From: an uncultured Saprospiraceae bacterium
GTDB taxonomy: Bacteria > Bacteroidota > Bacteroidia > Chitinophagales > Saprospiraceae
NCBI GenBank assembly: GCA_905480605.1
Contig: CAJQRD010000036.1
Span: forward strand, 1 to 41,809
Length of the DNA: 41,809 nt
Direction of reading: 5' to 3'
Shown piece by piece: positions 23,147 through 33,012 of this stretch (the stretch's first letter is position 1; the number at the start of each line of letters is the position of its first letter). The notes beneath the pieces were generated by a model. That model saw only the letters and a program-made list of their open reading frames with translations, had not been told where the DNA came from and did no database searches. The translations under genes and the position numbers were made by a program.

Positions 23147-24520
23147 ATGAGAAACATTTTAATTATTGGCGCAGGACGTTCTGCTACATCATTAATAAAA
23201 TATTTGTTAGATAAATCAGAAAGTGAAGATCTATTCATTACAATTGGTGATTTAACTGAAGAAAGTGCTCAAAAATTTACTGTAGGACACCCAAATGCAA
23301 AAGGCATCAAACTTGATGTTTTTGATGCTAAACAAAGAAGTGAATCAATTGAATCAGCTGACCTTGTCATCTCTATGCTACCTGCTAGGTTTCATATTGA
23401 AGTGGCAAAAGATTGCATTTTATACAAGAAGCATTTAGTTACGGCCTCTTATGTCAGTGATGAGATGCAAGCTTTGGATACAGATGCTAAAGCGAACGGC
23501 TTAGTATTTATGAATGAGATTGGAGTTGATCCAGGTATTGATCATATGAGTGCTATGCAAGTTATAGATCGGATTAGAGATGCTGGAGGAAAAATGTTGA
23601 TGTTTGAATCCTTTACTGGAGGATTAATTGCGCCGGAAAGTGATGATAATCTATGGAATTATAAATTTACATGGAATCCAAGAAATGTTGTTCTTGCCGG
23701 ACAAGGAGGACCAGCTGAATTTATTCAAGAGGGGACAACCAAATATATTCCCTACCATCGACTTTTCAGAAGGACTGAGTTTCTAAATGTAGAAGGATAT
23801 GGTCAATTTGAAGCATTAGCCAATAGGAATTCATTAAAATACCGAAGTATATATGGTCTAGAGGATGTCCTTACCCTGTACAGAGGAACGATGCGTCGAG
23901 TTGGATTTAGTAAGGCTTGGAATATGTTTGTGCAACTTGGTTTGACAGATGATTCTTATAAAATTAATAATTCCGAAAACTTGAGCTATAGAGATTTTAT
24001 CAATCTTTTCTTGCCTTATTCTCCGACAGATTCGGTAGAGTTAAAAACCAGATATGCATTGAAAATTGATCAAGACGATTTGATGTGGTATAAATTATTA
24101 GAGTTAGATATTTTTAGCAATGATAAAAAAATTGATATTAAGAATGCCACTCCCGCTCAAGCTCTTCAGAAAATATTAATGGATAAGTGGACTTTGAAAC
24201 CTGACGATAAAGACATGATCGTTATGTATCACAAGTTTGGCTATGAATTGAAGGGACAAAAACACCAAATTGACAGTAAAATGGTATTGATCGGAGAAGA
24301 TCAAACATATACTGCAATGGCGGCAACTGTGGGCCTTCCAGTAGCAATTGCAGCTATTAAGATTCTAAATAAAGAAATAATAACACCAGGTGTTCAAAGA
24401 CCATTAAGCAAAGAAGTTTATACGCCTATATTGAAAGAGTTAGAAGAGTACGGTATCCACTTTAAAGAAGAACAAGTCGAGTACCTGGGGTATAATCCAG
24501 TTGGAGGTGTAAGTGGGTAA
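23147..24520 (+). CDS. Saccharopine dehydrogenase (L-glutamate-forming type)
   Basis: 457 residues with an N-terminal NAD(P)-binding fold (ILIIGAGRSATSLIKYLL, residues 4-21) and a long substrate domain containing MNEIGVDPGIDHMSAMQVIDRI and the C-terminal AATVGLPVAIAAIKIL. This arrangement matches LYS9-like saccharopine dehydrogenase and the SDH half of the lysine-degrading bifunctional enzyme. It probably splits saccharopine to glutamate and 2-aminoadipate semialdehyde during lysine catabolism. The partner lysine-ketoglutarate reductase is not in the window. It stands alone behind a 600-base leader with the dispersed repeat and a candidate structured RNA. Direction of the reaction is inferred. 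Confidence 0.88.
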   Translation: MRNILIIGAGRSATSLIKYLLDKSESEDLFITIGDLTEESAQKFTVGHPNAKGIKLDVFDAKQRSESIESADLVISMLPARFHIEVAKDCILYKKHLVTASYVSDEMQALDTDAKANGLVFMNEIGVDPGIDHMSAMQVIDRIRDAGGKMLMFESFTGGLIAPESDDNLWNYKFTWNPRNVVLAGQGGPAEFIQEGTTKYIPYHRLFRRTEFLNVEGYGQFEALANRNSLKYRSIYGLEDVLTLYRGTMRRVGFSKAWNMFVQLGLTDDSYKINNSENLSYRDFINLFLPYSPTDSVELKTRYALKIDQDDLMWYKLLELDIFSNDKKIDIKNATPAQALQKILMDKWTLKPDDKDMIVMYHKFGYELKGQKHQIDSKMVLIGEDQTYTAMAATVGLPVAIAAIKILNKEIITPGVQRPLSKEVYTPILKELEEYGIHFKEEQVEYLGYNPVGGVSG

Positions 24521-24653
24521 TAAGTTAGAAGTTAATAATGTAGATTGATTAAGTACAAACTCTGTTTCAATATTAAACCTTGGCTTTGATAAATCGTCAA
24601 TACTTATTGAATTCAGCGTTGATTAGTATAAAAATAAATATAGAGATTCTTAA

Positions 24654-25172
24654 ATGCAAATCTTAAAAACCCATTACCATCCAGAAGTAAAAAACTTAAA
24701 AGATAAATCTATTTTTACGCGATTAGCCACAAGAGGAATAACGATTCAGGACAGCAGTATTTTACTGCTTTATACAGAAAGATATGATGATTTCAGCCTT
24801 CCTGGCGGAGGTCTAGACTCGAACGAAGATAAGATAGAAGGTATGGTGCGGGAGTTAAGTGAAGAAACAGGAGCTAAAAATATTAGAAACATAAAGCCAT
24901 TTGGCGCTTATGAAGAGTTCAGACTTTGGCATAAACCAGACTATGACATTCAGCATATGATTTCCTATTGCTACACATGTGACATTAACAAAGAGCTTGG
25001 TGCCCCAAAGATGGAGTCTTATGAAATAAATAATGGAATGAAAGCTATGTGGGTAAATATTCATGAAGCTATAAGCCATAATTCAGTAACAATATCTACA
25101 AGTGAAAAAAAAGGGTTGTCTATTGAACGGGAAACATTTTTATTGAAACTAATAGCTGAAAATTTTATTTAA
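24654..25172 (+). CDS. Nudix hydrolase
   Basis: 172 residues with one complete Nudix box (about 52-74): G-x5-E-x7-RELSEETG. The glycine-rich lead-in FSLPGGGL is present too. These cytosolic enzymes hydrolyse nucleoside diphosphates linked to another group, using the box glutamates to hold Mg2+. The substrate cannot be deduced. It is a single gene 133 bases downstream of saccharopine dehydrogenase. Confidence 0.92.
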   Translation: MQILKTHYHPEVKNLKDKSIFTRLATRGITIQDSSILLLYTERYDDFSLPGGGLDSNEDKIEGMVRELSEETGAKNIRNIKPFGAYEEFRLWHKPDYDIQHMISYCYTCDINKELGAPKMESYEINNGMKAMWVNIHEAISHNSVTISTSEKKGLSIERETFLLKLIAENFI

Positions 25173-25351
25173 AATCTGTTCAAATCTTATTTTGATACTG
25201 TGTTGATACTCTCAAAAGTATGTTTGTTAAAACATTCAAAGTAATCTCTGCATTGGAAAATATTAATTTTTTAATGGTATTGGTTAAATTGATTATATCA
25301 ATTAACTTATCCTTGTCGCAAAGAAGATGTCATTGATCGAAATGATATCGG

Positions 25352-25375
25352 AATTATTGTGGATCCACAATAATT
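25352..25375. promoter_or_regulatory. Perfect 24-bp palindrome upstream of the Tricorn-like protease
   Basis: AATTATTGTGGA is followed directly by its reverse complement, centred on a GGATCC. It ends 46 bases before the protease ATG. A looser hairpin (GTTAAATTGAT / ATCAATTAAC, 25283-25306) lies 45 bases further upstream. Probable operator or leader hairpin; nothing else is seen in 25173-25421. Confidence 0.5.
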
Positions 25376-25421
25376 GCATTAGTTTAGCTATGTAACCTAA
25401 ATTATAACCAATACCTCCAAC

Positions 25422-28400
25422 ATGAAAGCCACATTAAAAATTATTATTGTTCTATTATTACTTATTTCGTTTGAGTCTTTTGGACAAGGAACTAGACTAC
25501 TCAGACAACCAGCATTAAGCGATAACCACATTGCGTTTTCCTATGCATCAGACATTTGGGTTGCCAATAGAGATGGGAGTGATGTCAAAAGAATAACAAG
25601 CACCCAAGCCATGGAAAGGCATCCTCACATTTCACCTGATGGAAAGACAATCGCATTTACATCTAATAGATCGGGAAACAGTGCGGTATACATTGTGCCT
25701 ATCGAGGGAGGAACTCCTAAGCAACTTACATGGTTACCTGGAGGAGCTGATGTTAGAGACTGGACGAATGATGGATCATCGGTCTTATTTTCCTCTGCTA
25801 GAGGTGTTGCGCCATCAAGGCATAATTTCTTATGGACGGTTTCAAAAGATGGCGGGCCTGCAAGTAAAGTAACTTCACAATGGGGCTTCGATGCTGAATA
25901 TTCACCAGATGGAGAGAGCCTCATTTTAGATAAAAATACAAGATGGGATGTTGAGTGGAGAATGTACCGAGGCGGTCAAAATACGCCATTGATTGTACTT
26001 AACCTTGCAGATGATTCTGAAATTCTTGTTCCAAATGAACTAACAACAGACATACAACCTGTATGGAGTAAAGATGGAATATTCTTCATATCTGATCGTG
26101 ATGGCTGCGCAAATATTTGGAAATTTGATGTTGCTACTCAATCACTAACTCAAGTAACAAAATTCACGGGATCTGATATTAAGACTTTGGCAGGTCACGA
26201 TGGAACTCTCATTTTTGAACGAGATGGGTTATTACATTTGCTTGATACCGCAACGCGTGTAGTTACAGATGTCGAAATAAATATAATCGGTGATTTTCCA
26301 TGGGCTGAAACAAAATGGGAGGATATAAGTAAAAGTGTTGGATCGGTTTCTTTATCAGCAACAGGTAAGAGATTGGTGATGGAATCAAGAGGGGAGATAT
26401 TTACAGTACCTGCGAAGGATGGTGCACCTAGAAACCTAACCAAATCATCAGGTGTCGCTGATCGAAGACCATTATGGTCACCCAATGGAGATCAAATTGC
26501 ATACTTTTCTGATAAAGGTGGAAAAGGATATGCGCTCATACTTCAGGATCAATCAGGAATGAAGGAACCCGTTAGAATCGATATTGGAAAATCAAAATTG
26601 GGTTGGGAAGCAACCTGGAGTCCAGATGGTGAACGGATAGCTTTCGTAGATGATGATACCTGGATTCAAATTGTTAATTTAAAAACCAAGTCTGTGAAAG
26701 CCATCGGTCATGCAGGTGTTAATCTTGACCGAGGAAACATGAATCTCGCTTGGGCACCAGATTCTAAATGGTTGGCTTATAATATATCTGATAAAAATAA
26801 TCTTAGAAAAATAATGGTCTGGCAAGTTGGTACAACAGCACCAAAAAGAATAACTGATGAATTTGCTGATGCAGTATATCCTACTTGGGATAGAGATGGC
26901 AAACACATGTATTTTGCTGCGAGTACGGATGTAGGTCTAGGATCTGGATGGGCGAATACAAGTGCGATGCAATCCGATCCTGAATATGCTACTTATGTTA
27001 TGAATCTCACTTCAGATACAGCTTCACCATTTGAACCGAAGAGTGATGAAGAAGTTGTAAAAGAAGAAGAAAAAGATAAAAAAGATAAAAAGAAAGATAA
27101 AAAGAATAGCAAAGATAAAGGCAAAGATAAAAAGAAGGAGAAAAAAGAAGAGGAAGAAAAGGTAGTAGTAGTCAAGGTTGATTTTGAAAACCTTACGCGA
27201 CGAATTATGCCATTGCCATTGGACGAGGGTAATATTGTGCAATTGATAGCCGGACCCGAAGGTTCAGTTTTTATTGCTGAACGTAAGCCAGGCAGTCGAG
27301 CACTCACCATCCATAAATTTAGTTTGGAAGATGGAGAAGTAAAAGAGTTCATCGATGGAGCTGGTAGTTTATCTACCTCTAGCGATGGCAAAAAACTACT
27401 CTCTCGAATTAAAGGCTCATGGACCATAATGGATGCCAGTGGAAAAAGTGGTAAAGGAGGAGAAACGGTGAAGGTCAATCTAAAAATGAATCTTGATAGA
27501 GGTGAAGAATGGAAACAGATATTCGAAGAGACATGGAGGTATGAAAAAGACTACTTCTATGATCCAAACATGCATGGCAGAGATTGGGATGTTGTATATG
27601 AAAGATATGCACCCCTTGTTCCTTACGTTAAACATAGAGCAGATTTAAATTATATTTTAGATCAGGTAAATGGAGAACTTTCTGTTGGACATAGTTTTGT
27701 TGGAGGAGGCGATTATCCTGATGTGGGCGATAGCAATATGGGACTTCTCGGAGCCGATTTAATAGCAGATAAAAGCCACTGGAAAATTGAAAGAATATAT
27801 ACAACAGAAGCATGGAATCCTGGTTTATCTGGACCTCTTGACAGACCTGGCACAAAAATAAAAAATGGCTATTACCTTGTTGGAGTGAATGGTGAAGAAA
27901 TTAAATCATCAGATAATCCTTACCGTTTTTTCGAAGGAACTGGAGGTCAGCAGACAATCATACATGTGAATGACAAACCTTCATTTGAAGATTCTTGGCA
28001 AGAGACTATAGAACCCATAAGATCAGATAATGGATTGAGAACACGTGCCTGGGTTGAGGATAATAGGCGATTGGTTGATTCTTTATCTAACGGAAAGTTA
28101 GCTTATATCTGGGTACCTAATACAGGCGGCAGAGGTATCGTATCCTTTAATAGATACTTCTTTGCTCAGCAAGACAAACTTGGTGCAGTGATAGATGAAA
28201 GATTCAATGGTGGAGGTTCATTAGATGATTACATGGTAGATAATATGACTAGAAAAATCAGAGCAGCAATTACCAATGAAGTACCGAATGGTGTTCCTAT
28301 GAAATTGCCTGCTGGAATATTGGGACCAAAAGTATTATTGATAAATGAAATGGCTGGATCTGGCGGTGACTTTTTTCCCTGGGTATTCCGTCAGCAAAAA

Positions 28401-28709
28401 GCTGGGCAACTTATTGGAAGAACCACTTGGGGAGGATTGGTCAAATCTTCTACGCACTACCGGATGATAGATGGAGGTCGCGTAACTTGTCCTGATAATG
28501 CCATCTTCGATCCAGTAAATAATGAATGGGTAGGTGAAAATAAAGGTATAGCACCAGATATTTTTGTGCGTCAGGATGCTAAGTCTCTTTCTGAAGGAAG
28601 AGATCCACAATTGGAAAGAGCAGTGTTGGAAGTATTGAAAGCAGTGGAGAAAGAAGGTGTGAAGGCTATAACACCACCTCCGTTTTCTAAGCCAGCGATT
28701 GGTGGATAG
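25422..28709 (+). CDS. Tricorn-like S41 family protease with beta-propeller
   Basis: 1095 residues, with a signal peptide (MKATLKIIIVLLLLISFESFGQ), so periplasmic or exported. Residues ~25-540 carry WD40/TolB-type propeller blades (HPHISPDGKTIAFTSNRSG, WSPDGERIAFVDDD). A lysine/glutamate low-complexity linker (about 543-585) follows, then a second beta region, a C1 helical part (WRYEKDYFYDPNMHGRDWDVVYERY), a PDZ-like domain (about 765-850) and the S41 tail-specific protease domain. The nucleophile is in EMAGSGGDFFPW (Ser980) and the oxyanion region in DERFNGGGSLDDYM. Tricorn homologues degrade peptides released by other proteases; exact targets are unknown. The K/E linker is unusual in composition. 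Confidence 0.93.
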   Translation: MKATLKIIIVLLLLISFESFGQGTRLLRQPALSDNHIAFSYASDIWVANRDGSDVKRITSTQAMERHPHISPDGKTIAFTSNRSGNSAVYIVPIEGGTPKQLTWLPGGADVRDWTNDGSSVLFSSARGVAPSRHNFLWTVSKDGGPASKVTSQWGFDAEYSPDGESLILDKNTRWDVEWRMYRGGQNTPLIVLNLADDSEILVPNELTTDIQPVWSKDGIFFISDRDGCANIWKFDVATQSLTQVTKFTGSDIKTLAGHDGTLIFERDGLLHLLDTATRVVTDVEINIIGDFPWAETKWEDISKSVGSVSLSATGKRLVMESRGEIFTVPAKDGAPRNLTKSSGVADRRPLWSPNGDQIAYFSDKGGKGYALILQDQSGMKEPVRIDIGKSKLGWEATWSPDGERIAFVDDDTWIQIVNLKTKSVKAIGHAGVNLDRGNMNLAWAPDSKWLAYNISDKNNLRKIMVWQVGTTAPKRITDEFADAVYPTWDRDGKHMYFAASTDVGLGSGWANTSAMQSDPEYATYVMNLTSDTASPFEPKSDEEVVKEEEKDKKDKKKDKKNSKDKGKDKKKEKKEEEEKVVVVKVDFENLTRRIMPLPLDEGNIVQLIAGPEGSVFIAERKPGSRALTIHKFSLEDGEVKEFIDGAGSLSTSSDGKKLLSRIKGSWTIMDASGKSGKGGETVKVNLKMNLDRGEEWKQIFEETWRYEKDYFYDPNMHGRDWDVVYERYAPLVPYVKHRADLNYILDQVNGELSVGHSFVGGGDYPDVGDSNMGLLGADLIADKSHWKIERIYTTEAWNPGLSGPLDRPGTKIKNGYYLVGVNGEEIKSSDNPYRFFEGTGGQQTIIHVNDKPSFEDSWQETIEPIRSDNGLRTRAWVEDNRRLVDSLSNGKLAYIWVPNTGGRGIVSFNRYFFAQQDKLGAVIDERFNGGGSLDDYMVDNMTRKIRAAITNEVPNGVPMKLPAGILGPKVLLINEMAGSGGDFFPWVFRQQKAGQLIGRTTWGGLVKSSTHYRMIDGGRVTCPDNAIFDPVNNEWVGENKGIAPDIFVRQDAKSLSEGRDPQLERAVLEVLKAVEKEGVKAITPPPFSKPAIGG

Positions 28710-28858
28710 ATTAGTATAAGCTTTGGTGTAATTAATAAATTTGATTTGCCTAACGAATTGATATCTAACTGATTTTTGAAGAATAGAAAAGTGGTTAGAT
28801 AGACCTTTGTATATCGAAGCATCTTTTATTTTTTTGCATTAAAACCAATTGGTATAAA

Positions 28859-29455
28859 ATGATAAAATTCTTTAGAAAAATTCGACACAAGTTGCTTTCT
28901 GAAAACAAGTTCAGTAAATATATAATTTATGCAATAGGAGAGATTGTACTTGTAGTTTTCGGGATATTGATAGCATTACAATTGAACACAGCGAAAGAAG
29001 AGCGGAATAATTCTCGAATAGAGATCGGCTATCTTAATGGTATATTAAATAATATCAATCAAGATGTTTATGATTTGAATGATTTAGTTGAAAAAGATAC
29101 TATTCAAGTTGAAGCTTATACTTTGTTATTAAAGGCATTTACGGATAAAAGTATAAATAAAAATTCACCTGAGTTTATTGGAGCAATTGGAAAGTCTTAT
29201 GTAAATCATGGATTCAAAGGAAATAGCATTGTTTTTGAAGATATGAAGTCGTCCGGAAAGATCAATTTTATTAAATCTGATGTACTCCGTTTTTCAATAT
29301 TAGAATACTATAATGCCAGTCAAAAATTAGTGGAATCTCAAAGCAATATTAACAACCGGATAATTGCATCGCTTAAAAATGAGGCATTTCCTGATCGTAT
29401 TGACATGAACTCATTAGTAGAAAACTTTATGGTACCCAATAAGTGGCGTTCATAA
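28859..29455 (+). CDS. DUF6090 family membrane protein, N-terminal part of a gene split by a stop codon
   Basis: 198 residues. The start MIKFFRKIRHKLL...KFSKYIIYAIGEIVLVVFGILIALQLNTAKEER is characteristic of DUF6090 proteins: one transmembrane helix near the N-terminus, then a soluble helical part. The reading frame is ended by TAA at 29453-29455, and the same frame continues without a break for another ~190 codons. The part after the stop (LDGLDLSFFDYDINNPEVKHFANRI) looks like the ordinary continuation of the family. The unbroken gene would be 392 residues with a C-terminal ankyrin region. Either a recent nonsense mutation, a sequencing error, or readthrough. Confidence 0.75.
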   Translation: MIKFFRKIRHKLLSENKFSKYIIYAIGEIVLVVFGILIALQLNTAKEERNNSRIEIGYLNGILNNINQDVYDLNDLVEKDTIQVEAYTLLLKAFTDKSINKNSPEFIGAIGKSYVNHGFKGNSIVFEDMKSSGKINFIKSDVLRFSILEYYNASQKLVESQSNINNRIIASLKNEAFPDRIDMNSLVENFMVPNKWRS

Positions 29456-29464
29456 CTTGATGGT

Positions 29465-30037
29465 TTGGATTTATCCTTTTTTGATTATGATATTAATAAT
29501 CCAGAAGTAAAGCATTTTGCTAATCGAATCTCTATACTGAAAGGTTATGCCTTAGCTAGTTTGAGTGAAAATAATCAGTTGCTTGTAAAAGCCAATCGGT
29601 TACTAGGAAAAATTGTAGAGTATTTATCTAATGAAACAGTTGATGGAAAAAGCTACTTGTCTAAAGAAGTACTTAATGCTATTAAAGATGAGAACATAGA
29701 TAAATTAAAAAGGATAGTTCTAAAATCTTCTCTTAATAATTGTTATGAAACTGCATTTGATATGAGCAACTTAATTGTGGTTTCAATATATGAAAACTCT
29801 TTAAAATCATTAATCTATTTTGTAAAAAGTGGAGCAGATATTGAACACATATGCGCAAATAAAACCCCATTGATGTATGCGGCCAAACTTGGAAAATTAG
29901 AAATGCTAAAATATTTAATTGAGCAAGGTGCTAATATTAATGCCGTATCAACAAAAGGTAAAACAGCTTTAAGTTATTCTATAGAATATAAACGTCCTGA
30001 AATTGAAGCGTATTTAAAATCTCAAGGTGATAGTTAA
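29465..30037 (+). pseudogene. Ankyrin-containing C-terminal part of the split DUF6090 gene
   Basis: Same frame as the gene ending at 29455. A TTG at 29465 could start a 190-residue product, but no good ATG is present near the break, so this is more likely the detached 3' half. The first ~80 residues continue the DUF6090 helical region (LSFFDYDINNPEVKHFANRISILKGYA). Residues ~95-190 form ankyrin repeats (NKTPLMYAAKLGKLEMLKYLIEQGANINAVSTKGKTAL). Ankyrin repeats usually mediate protein contacts. The fusion of DUF6090 with ankyrins was not known to me as a common architecture. Confidence 0.65.
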
Positions 30038-30227
30038 ATAGCGATAGGCTAACAATGAGTAATTTGATTGCTCGCTTTGTAAACTAGGAGTATTCTATAG
30101 TTACGATAAGGCTTCCGTTGTTCCTTTAGATCGTTTTTTTAGATCTCTTCATTTTTACGAAATAATAGAATAATTTATCTGAAAAGATAATTACATTTAC
30201 AAAACCTAACAATTAAAAATAAAGTAA

Positions 30228-31922
30228 ATGAGACCTACAGGTGAATCACACAGTTTTTCAGATATTGAAATTGCTCAAGATTGCGATATGTTACATATTC
30301 GACAAATAGCTGAACAGCTAAATGTTGATGAAGATAATATTGAAATGTATGGCAAATACAAAGCAAAATTACCACTTGATTTATTGAATGAGTCTAAGAT
30401 AAAATCTTCTAATCTGATTCTTGTCACTGCGATGACACCTACTCCTGCTGGAGAAGGGAAAACAACTACATCAATTGGTTTATCTGAAGGTTTGAACAAG
30501 CTAAATAAAAAAACAGTAGTGGTCTTACGTGAACCGTCTTTAGGTCCAGTTTTCGGTATCAAAGGTGGTGCTGCTGGTGGTGGCTTCGCTCAGGTTGTAC
30601 CAATGGAAGATATCAATCTTCATTTTACAGGCGACTTCAGTGCTGTTGAAAAAGCAAATAATTTATTGTCTGCTTTGATAGATAATAATATACAAAGCAA
30701 AACAAAAAATTTAAATATTGATCCTCGTACAATTGTATGGAAACGTGTGATGGATATGAATGATCGTTCTCTTCGTGATATCACAATTGGATTAGGAGGT
30801 ACTGCAAATGGAATACCAAGACAAGATGGTTTTAATATTACTCCTGCATCTGAAGTGATGGCAATTTTATGCATGGCTGAAAATTTTGCAGATCTTAAGA
30901 CACGATTGGGGAAAATATTTATTGGCTACACATTTACAAAAGAACCAATTTACGCATCGGACTTGAAAGCTGAAAATGCAATGGCAATTTTATTGAAGGA
31001 TGCTGTCAAGCCTAATTTGGTACAAACGCTAGAAAATAATCCTGCTATAATCCATGGTGGACCTTTCGCCAATATTGCTCAAGGGACTAATACAATAATT
31101 GCCACAAAGATGGGAATGTCTTTGGCAGAGTATGTTGTGACAGAAGCTGGATTTGGGGCAGATTTAGGGGCAGAGAAGTTTTTAGATATCAAATGTGTTT
31201 CTGCAGGTCTAAAACCTAAAGGACTTGTACTTGTGGCGACGATAAGAGCATTGCGTCATCATGGAGGTGCAACAAAAGATCAATACAACGAAAAAAGTAC
31301 ATCACGTGTAGAAGCAGGTTTCGCAAACCTTAAGAAGCATATTGAGAATTGTAAGAAATTTGGTTTGACACCCGTTGTTGCTATTAATGCTTTCCCTACC
31401 GATTCTACTGAAGAGATTGATCTTGTTCAAAGTATGTGTGCAGAAATGGATGTTAAAGCTGTTGTCGCAAAAGGTTGGGCAAAAGGTGGTGAGGGAATGA
31501 CAGACTTGGCACAAGCAGTTATTGAGGAGGTAGAATCTGGAAAAAACAGCTTTAAAGCTCTTTATGATTGGGACCTTTCTATCAAAGAAAAAATCGATAT
31601 TATTGCCAAGGAGATTTATGGGGCTGACAATGTAGTTTATTCGAAACAAGCAGCAATTGATTTAAGAAAAATACTCAAATTAGGTTTGGATAAGCTTCCT
31701 GTTTGCATGGCGAAAACACAAAAGTCATTGTCTGATAATCCGAAATTATTAGGAGAGCCTACTGGATTTGATGTCACAATTCGTGAATTTGAATATGCTG
31801 TAGGAGCTGGATTTGTTGTTCCAATTTTAGGTAATATGATGAGGATGCCTGGACTTCCAGCAACACCTGCTTCAGAGCAGATGGAGATTGATGACAATGG
31901 TGTTATATCTGGTCTATCATAA
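30228..31922 (+). CDS. fhs: Formate--tetrahydrofolate ligase
   Basis: Cytosolic enzyme that joins formate to tetrahydrofolate with ATP, giving 10-formyl-THF for purine and one-carbon metabolism. 564 residues, typical length. The P-loop TPTPAGEGKTTTSIGL lies near residue 70, followed by LREPSLGPVFGIKGGAAGGGFAQVVPMEDINLHFTGD and EAGFGADLGAEKF, all strongly conserved. It is intact although both neighbours carry disabling mutations. Released formate from kynurenine formation could feed it, but that link is inference only. Confidence 0.97.
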   Translation: MRPTGESHSFSDIEIAQDCDMLHIRQIAEQLNVDEDNIEMYGKYKAKLPLDLLNESKIKSSNLILVTAMTPTPAGEGKTTTSIGLSEGLNKLNKKTVVVLREPSLGPVFGIKGGAAGGGFAQVVPMEDINLHFTGDFSAVEKANNLLSALIDNNIQSKTKNLNIDPRTIVWKRVMDMNDRSLRDITIGLGGTANGIPRQDGFNITPASEVMAILCMAENFADLKTRLGKIFIGYTFTKEPIYASDLKAENAMAILLKDAVKPNLVQTLENNPAIIHGGPFANIAQGTNTIIATKMGMSLAEYVVTEAGFGADLGAEKFLDIKCVSAGLKPKGLVLVATIRALRHHGGATKDQYNEKSTSRVEAGFANLKKHIENCKKFGLTPVVAINAFPTDSTEEIDLVQSMCAEMDVKAVVAKGWAKGGEGMTDLAQAVIEEVESGKNSFKALYDWDLSIKEKIDIIAKEIYGADNVVYSKQAAIDLRKILKLGLDKLPVCMAKTQKSLSDNPKLLGEPTGFDVTIREFEYAVGAGFVVPILGNMMRMPGLPATPASEQMEIDDNGVISGLS

Positions 31923-31937
31923 AGTAAAATAATAATT

Positions 31938-32375
31938 ATGCTTTCAAAAGTATTTATAAACAGTGTTTTACTTTTGATTTCATTTTCTATTGCTGCGCAA
32001 AAAAAAATGTGGAAGGAATATGAAAGTATGCCAAAACCGGTCATCAATAATGCAGTGACAAGTGCGACTGTAAATGGTGCGCCTTTTATTTATTCTTTTT
32101 CGGGATTAGGTCAAAGTAAAGATTGTGGGAAAAACCACATTTGGTCATTTCGGTTTGATACAAGTGCAAAATCTTGGGAAGTTATTGTGGATTTACATGA
32201 TCCAAAAAGTGGTAAAATTGCAGCCGCTGCAAGTACGGTGAAAAATAAAATTTATATCATTGGTGGTTATCATGTTTCTAATAGTTGTAATGAGAGATCA
32301 TCTAAGAAGGCAAGCATCTATGACCCAGAAGCGAATACGTATTTCGCAGATGGTGCTGATATTCAAAGGCGATAA
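31938..32375 (+). pseudogene. Kelch-repeat secreted protein, 5' fragment of a degraded gene
   Basis: Signal peptide (MLSKVFINSVLLLISFSIAAQ) followed by kelch blades: GAPFIYSFSGLGQSKDCGKNHIWSFRFDTSAKSWEVI, then KIYIIGGYHVSNSCNERSSKKASIYDPEANTYF. The frame stops at 32373-32375, but the next frame continues the same protein (NDHVQAVYHDSLIYVIKG) without a gap, so a frameshift occurred at about 32370. It begins 16 bases after fhs. Confidence 0.8.
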
Positions 32376-32887
32376 ATGATCATGTACAAGCCGTTTACCA
32401 TGACAGTTTAATTTATGTGATAAAAGGATAGAGCATTGCAACCAATGTGGTTGATGTTCAAATATACAATCCAAGAACTGATGTTTGGATGGAGGGAACT
32501 CCAGCGTCTAATGATTCAGAGTGGTTTGTTTTTGGTGCATCTGGAACCATCGTAGGGGATAGAATCTATTATCTCGGTGGGGCAAAATATACTTGCGTCA
32601 CCAATACTTGTTTTGAGCCTTCATAGATTTTATGAAAGAGATATATCAATCCAACAGACCCAACTGATATTACATGGACATCGGTCGATTCGCCACAAGC
32701 AAAAGGTTACAGAATGGGAGCTCTTGTTTTTGAAGACATCCCTTATTGGTTTGGTGGATCTGAATTTACTTATAATTTTGATGGTATTGACTATGACGGG
32801 TAAGGAAGAGTTTCACCTTTGGATAGATTGTTATATTTAAGAGATAATAAAGCTGTTGTAACCCCACGGTGGGTTCCCAGATTATGA
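32375..32887 (+). pseudogene. Kelch-repeat gene remnant, 3' part with several stops
   Basis: A single frame carries kelch-like sequence across in-frame stops at 32429 (TAG), 32624 (TAG), 32633 (TGA) and 32801 (TAA), ending at 32887. Between them the text reads DVQIYNPRTDVWMEGTP, GDRIYYLGGAKYTC, NPTDPTDITWTSVDSP and PYWFGGSEFTYNFDGIDYDG. Several stops fall where tryptophan would fit (TGG changed by one G-to-A), which marks old decay rather than a single error. No product is expected. Confidence 0.8.
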
Positions 32888-33012
32888 TTATCGTCATCAC
32901 TAGTTGAAATGTTTTTTTAGTACCGTTTTAGATCCCTCAAATTTTATAATTTTCCATGCATGAAGCTATTTTTAATTTATCTTTGCAAATCACTTTAACC
33001 AAATGATTAAAA

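Noticed and set aside
26993-27478. Serine/phenylalanine-rich open frame on the minus strand
   Set aside because: Antisense shadow of the lysine/glutamate linker region of the protease gene.
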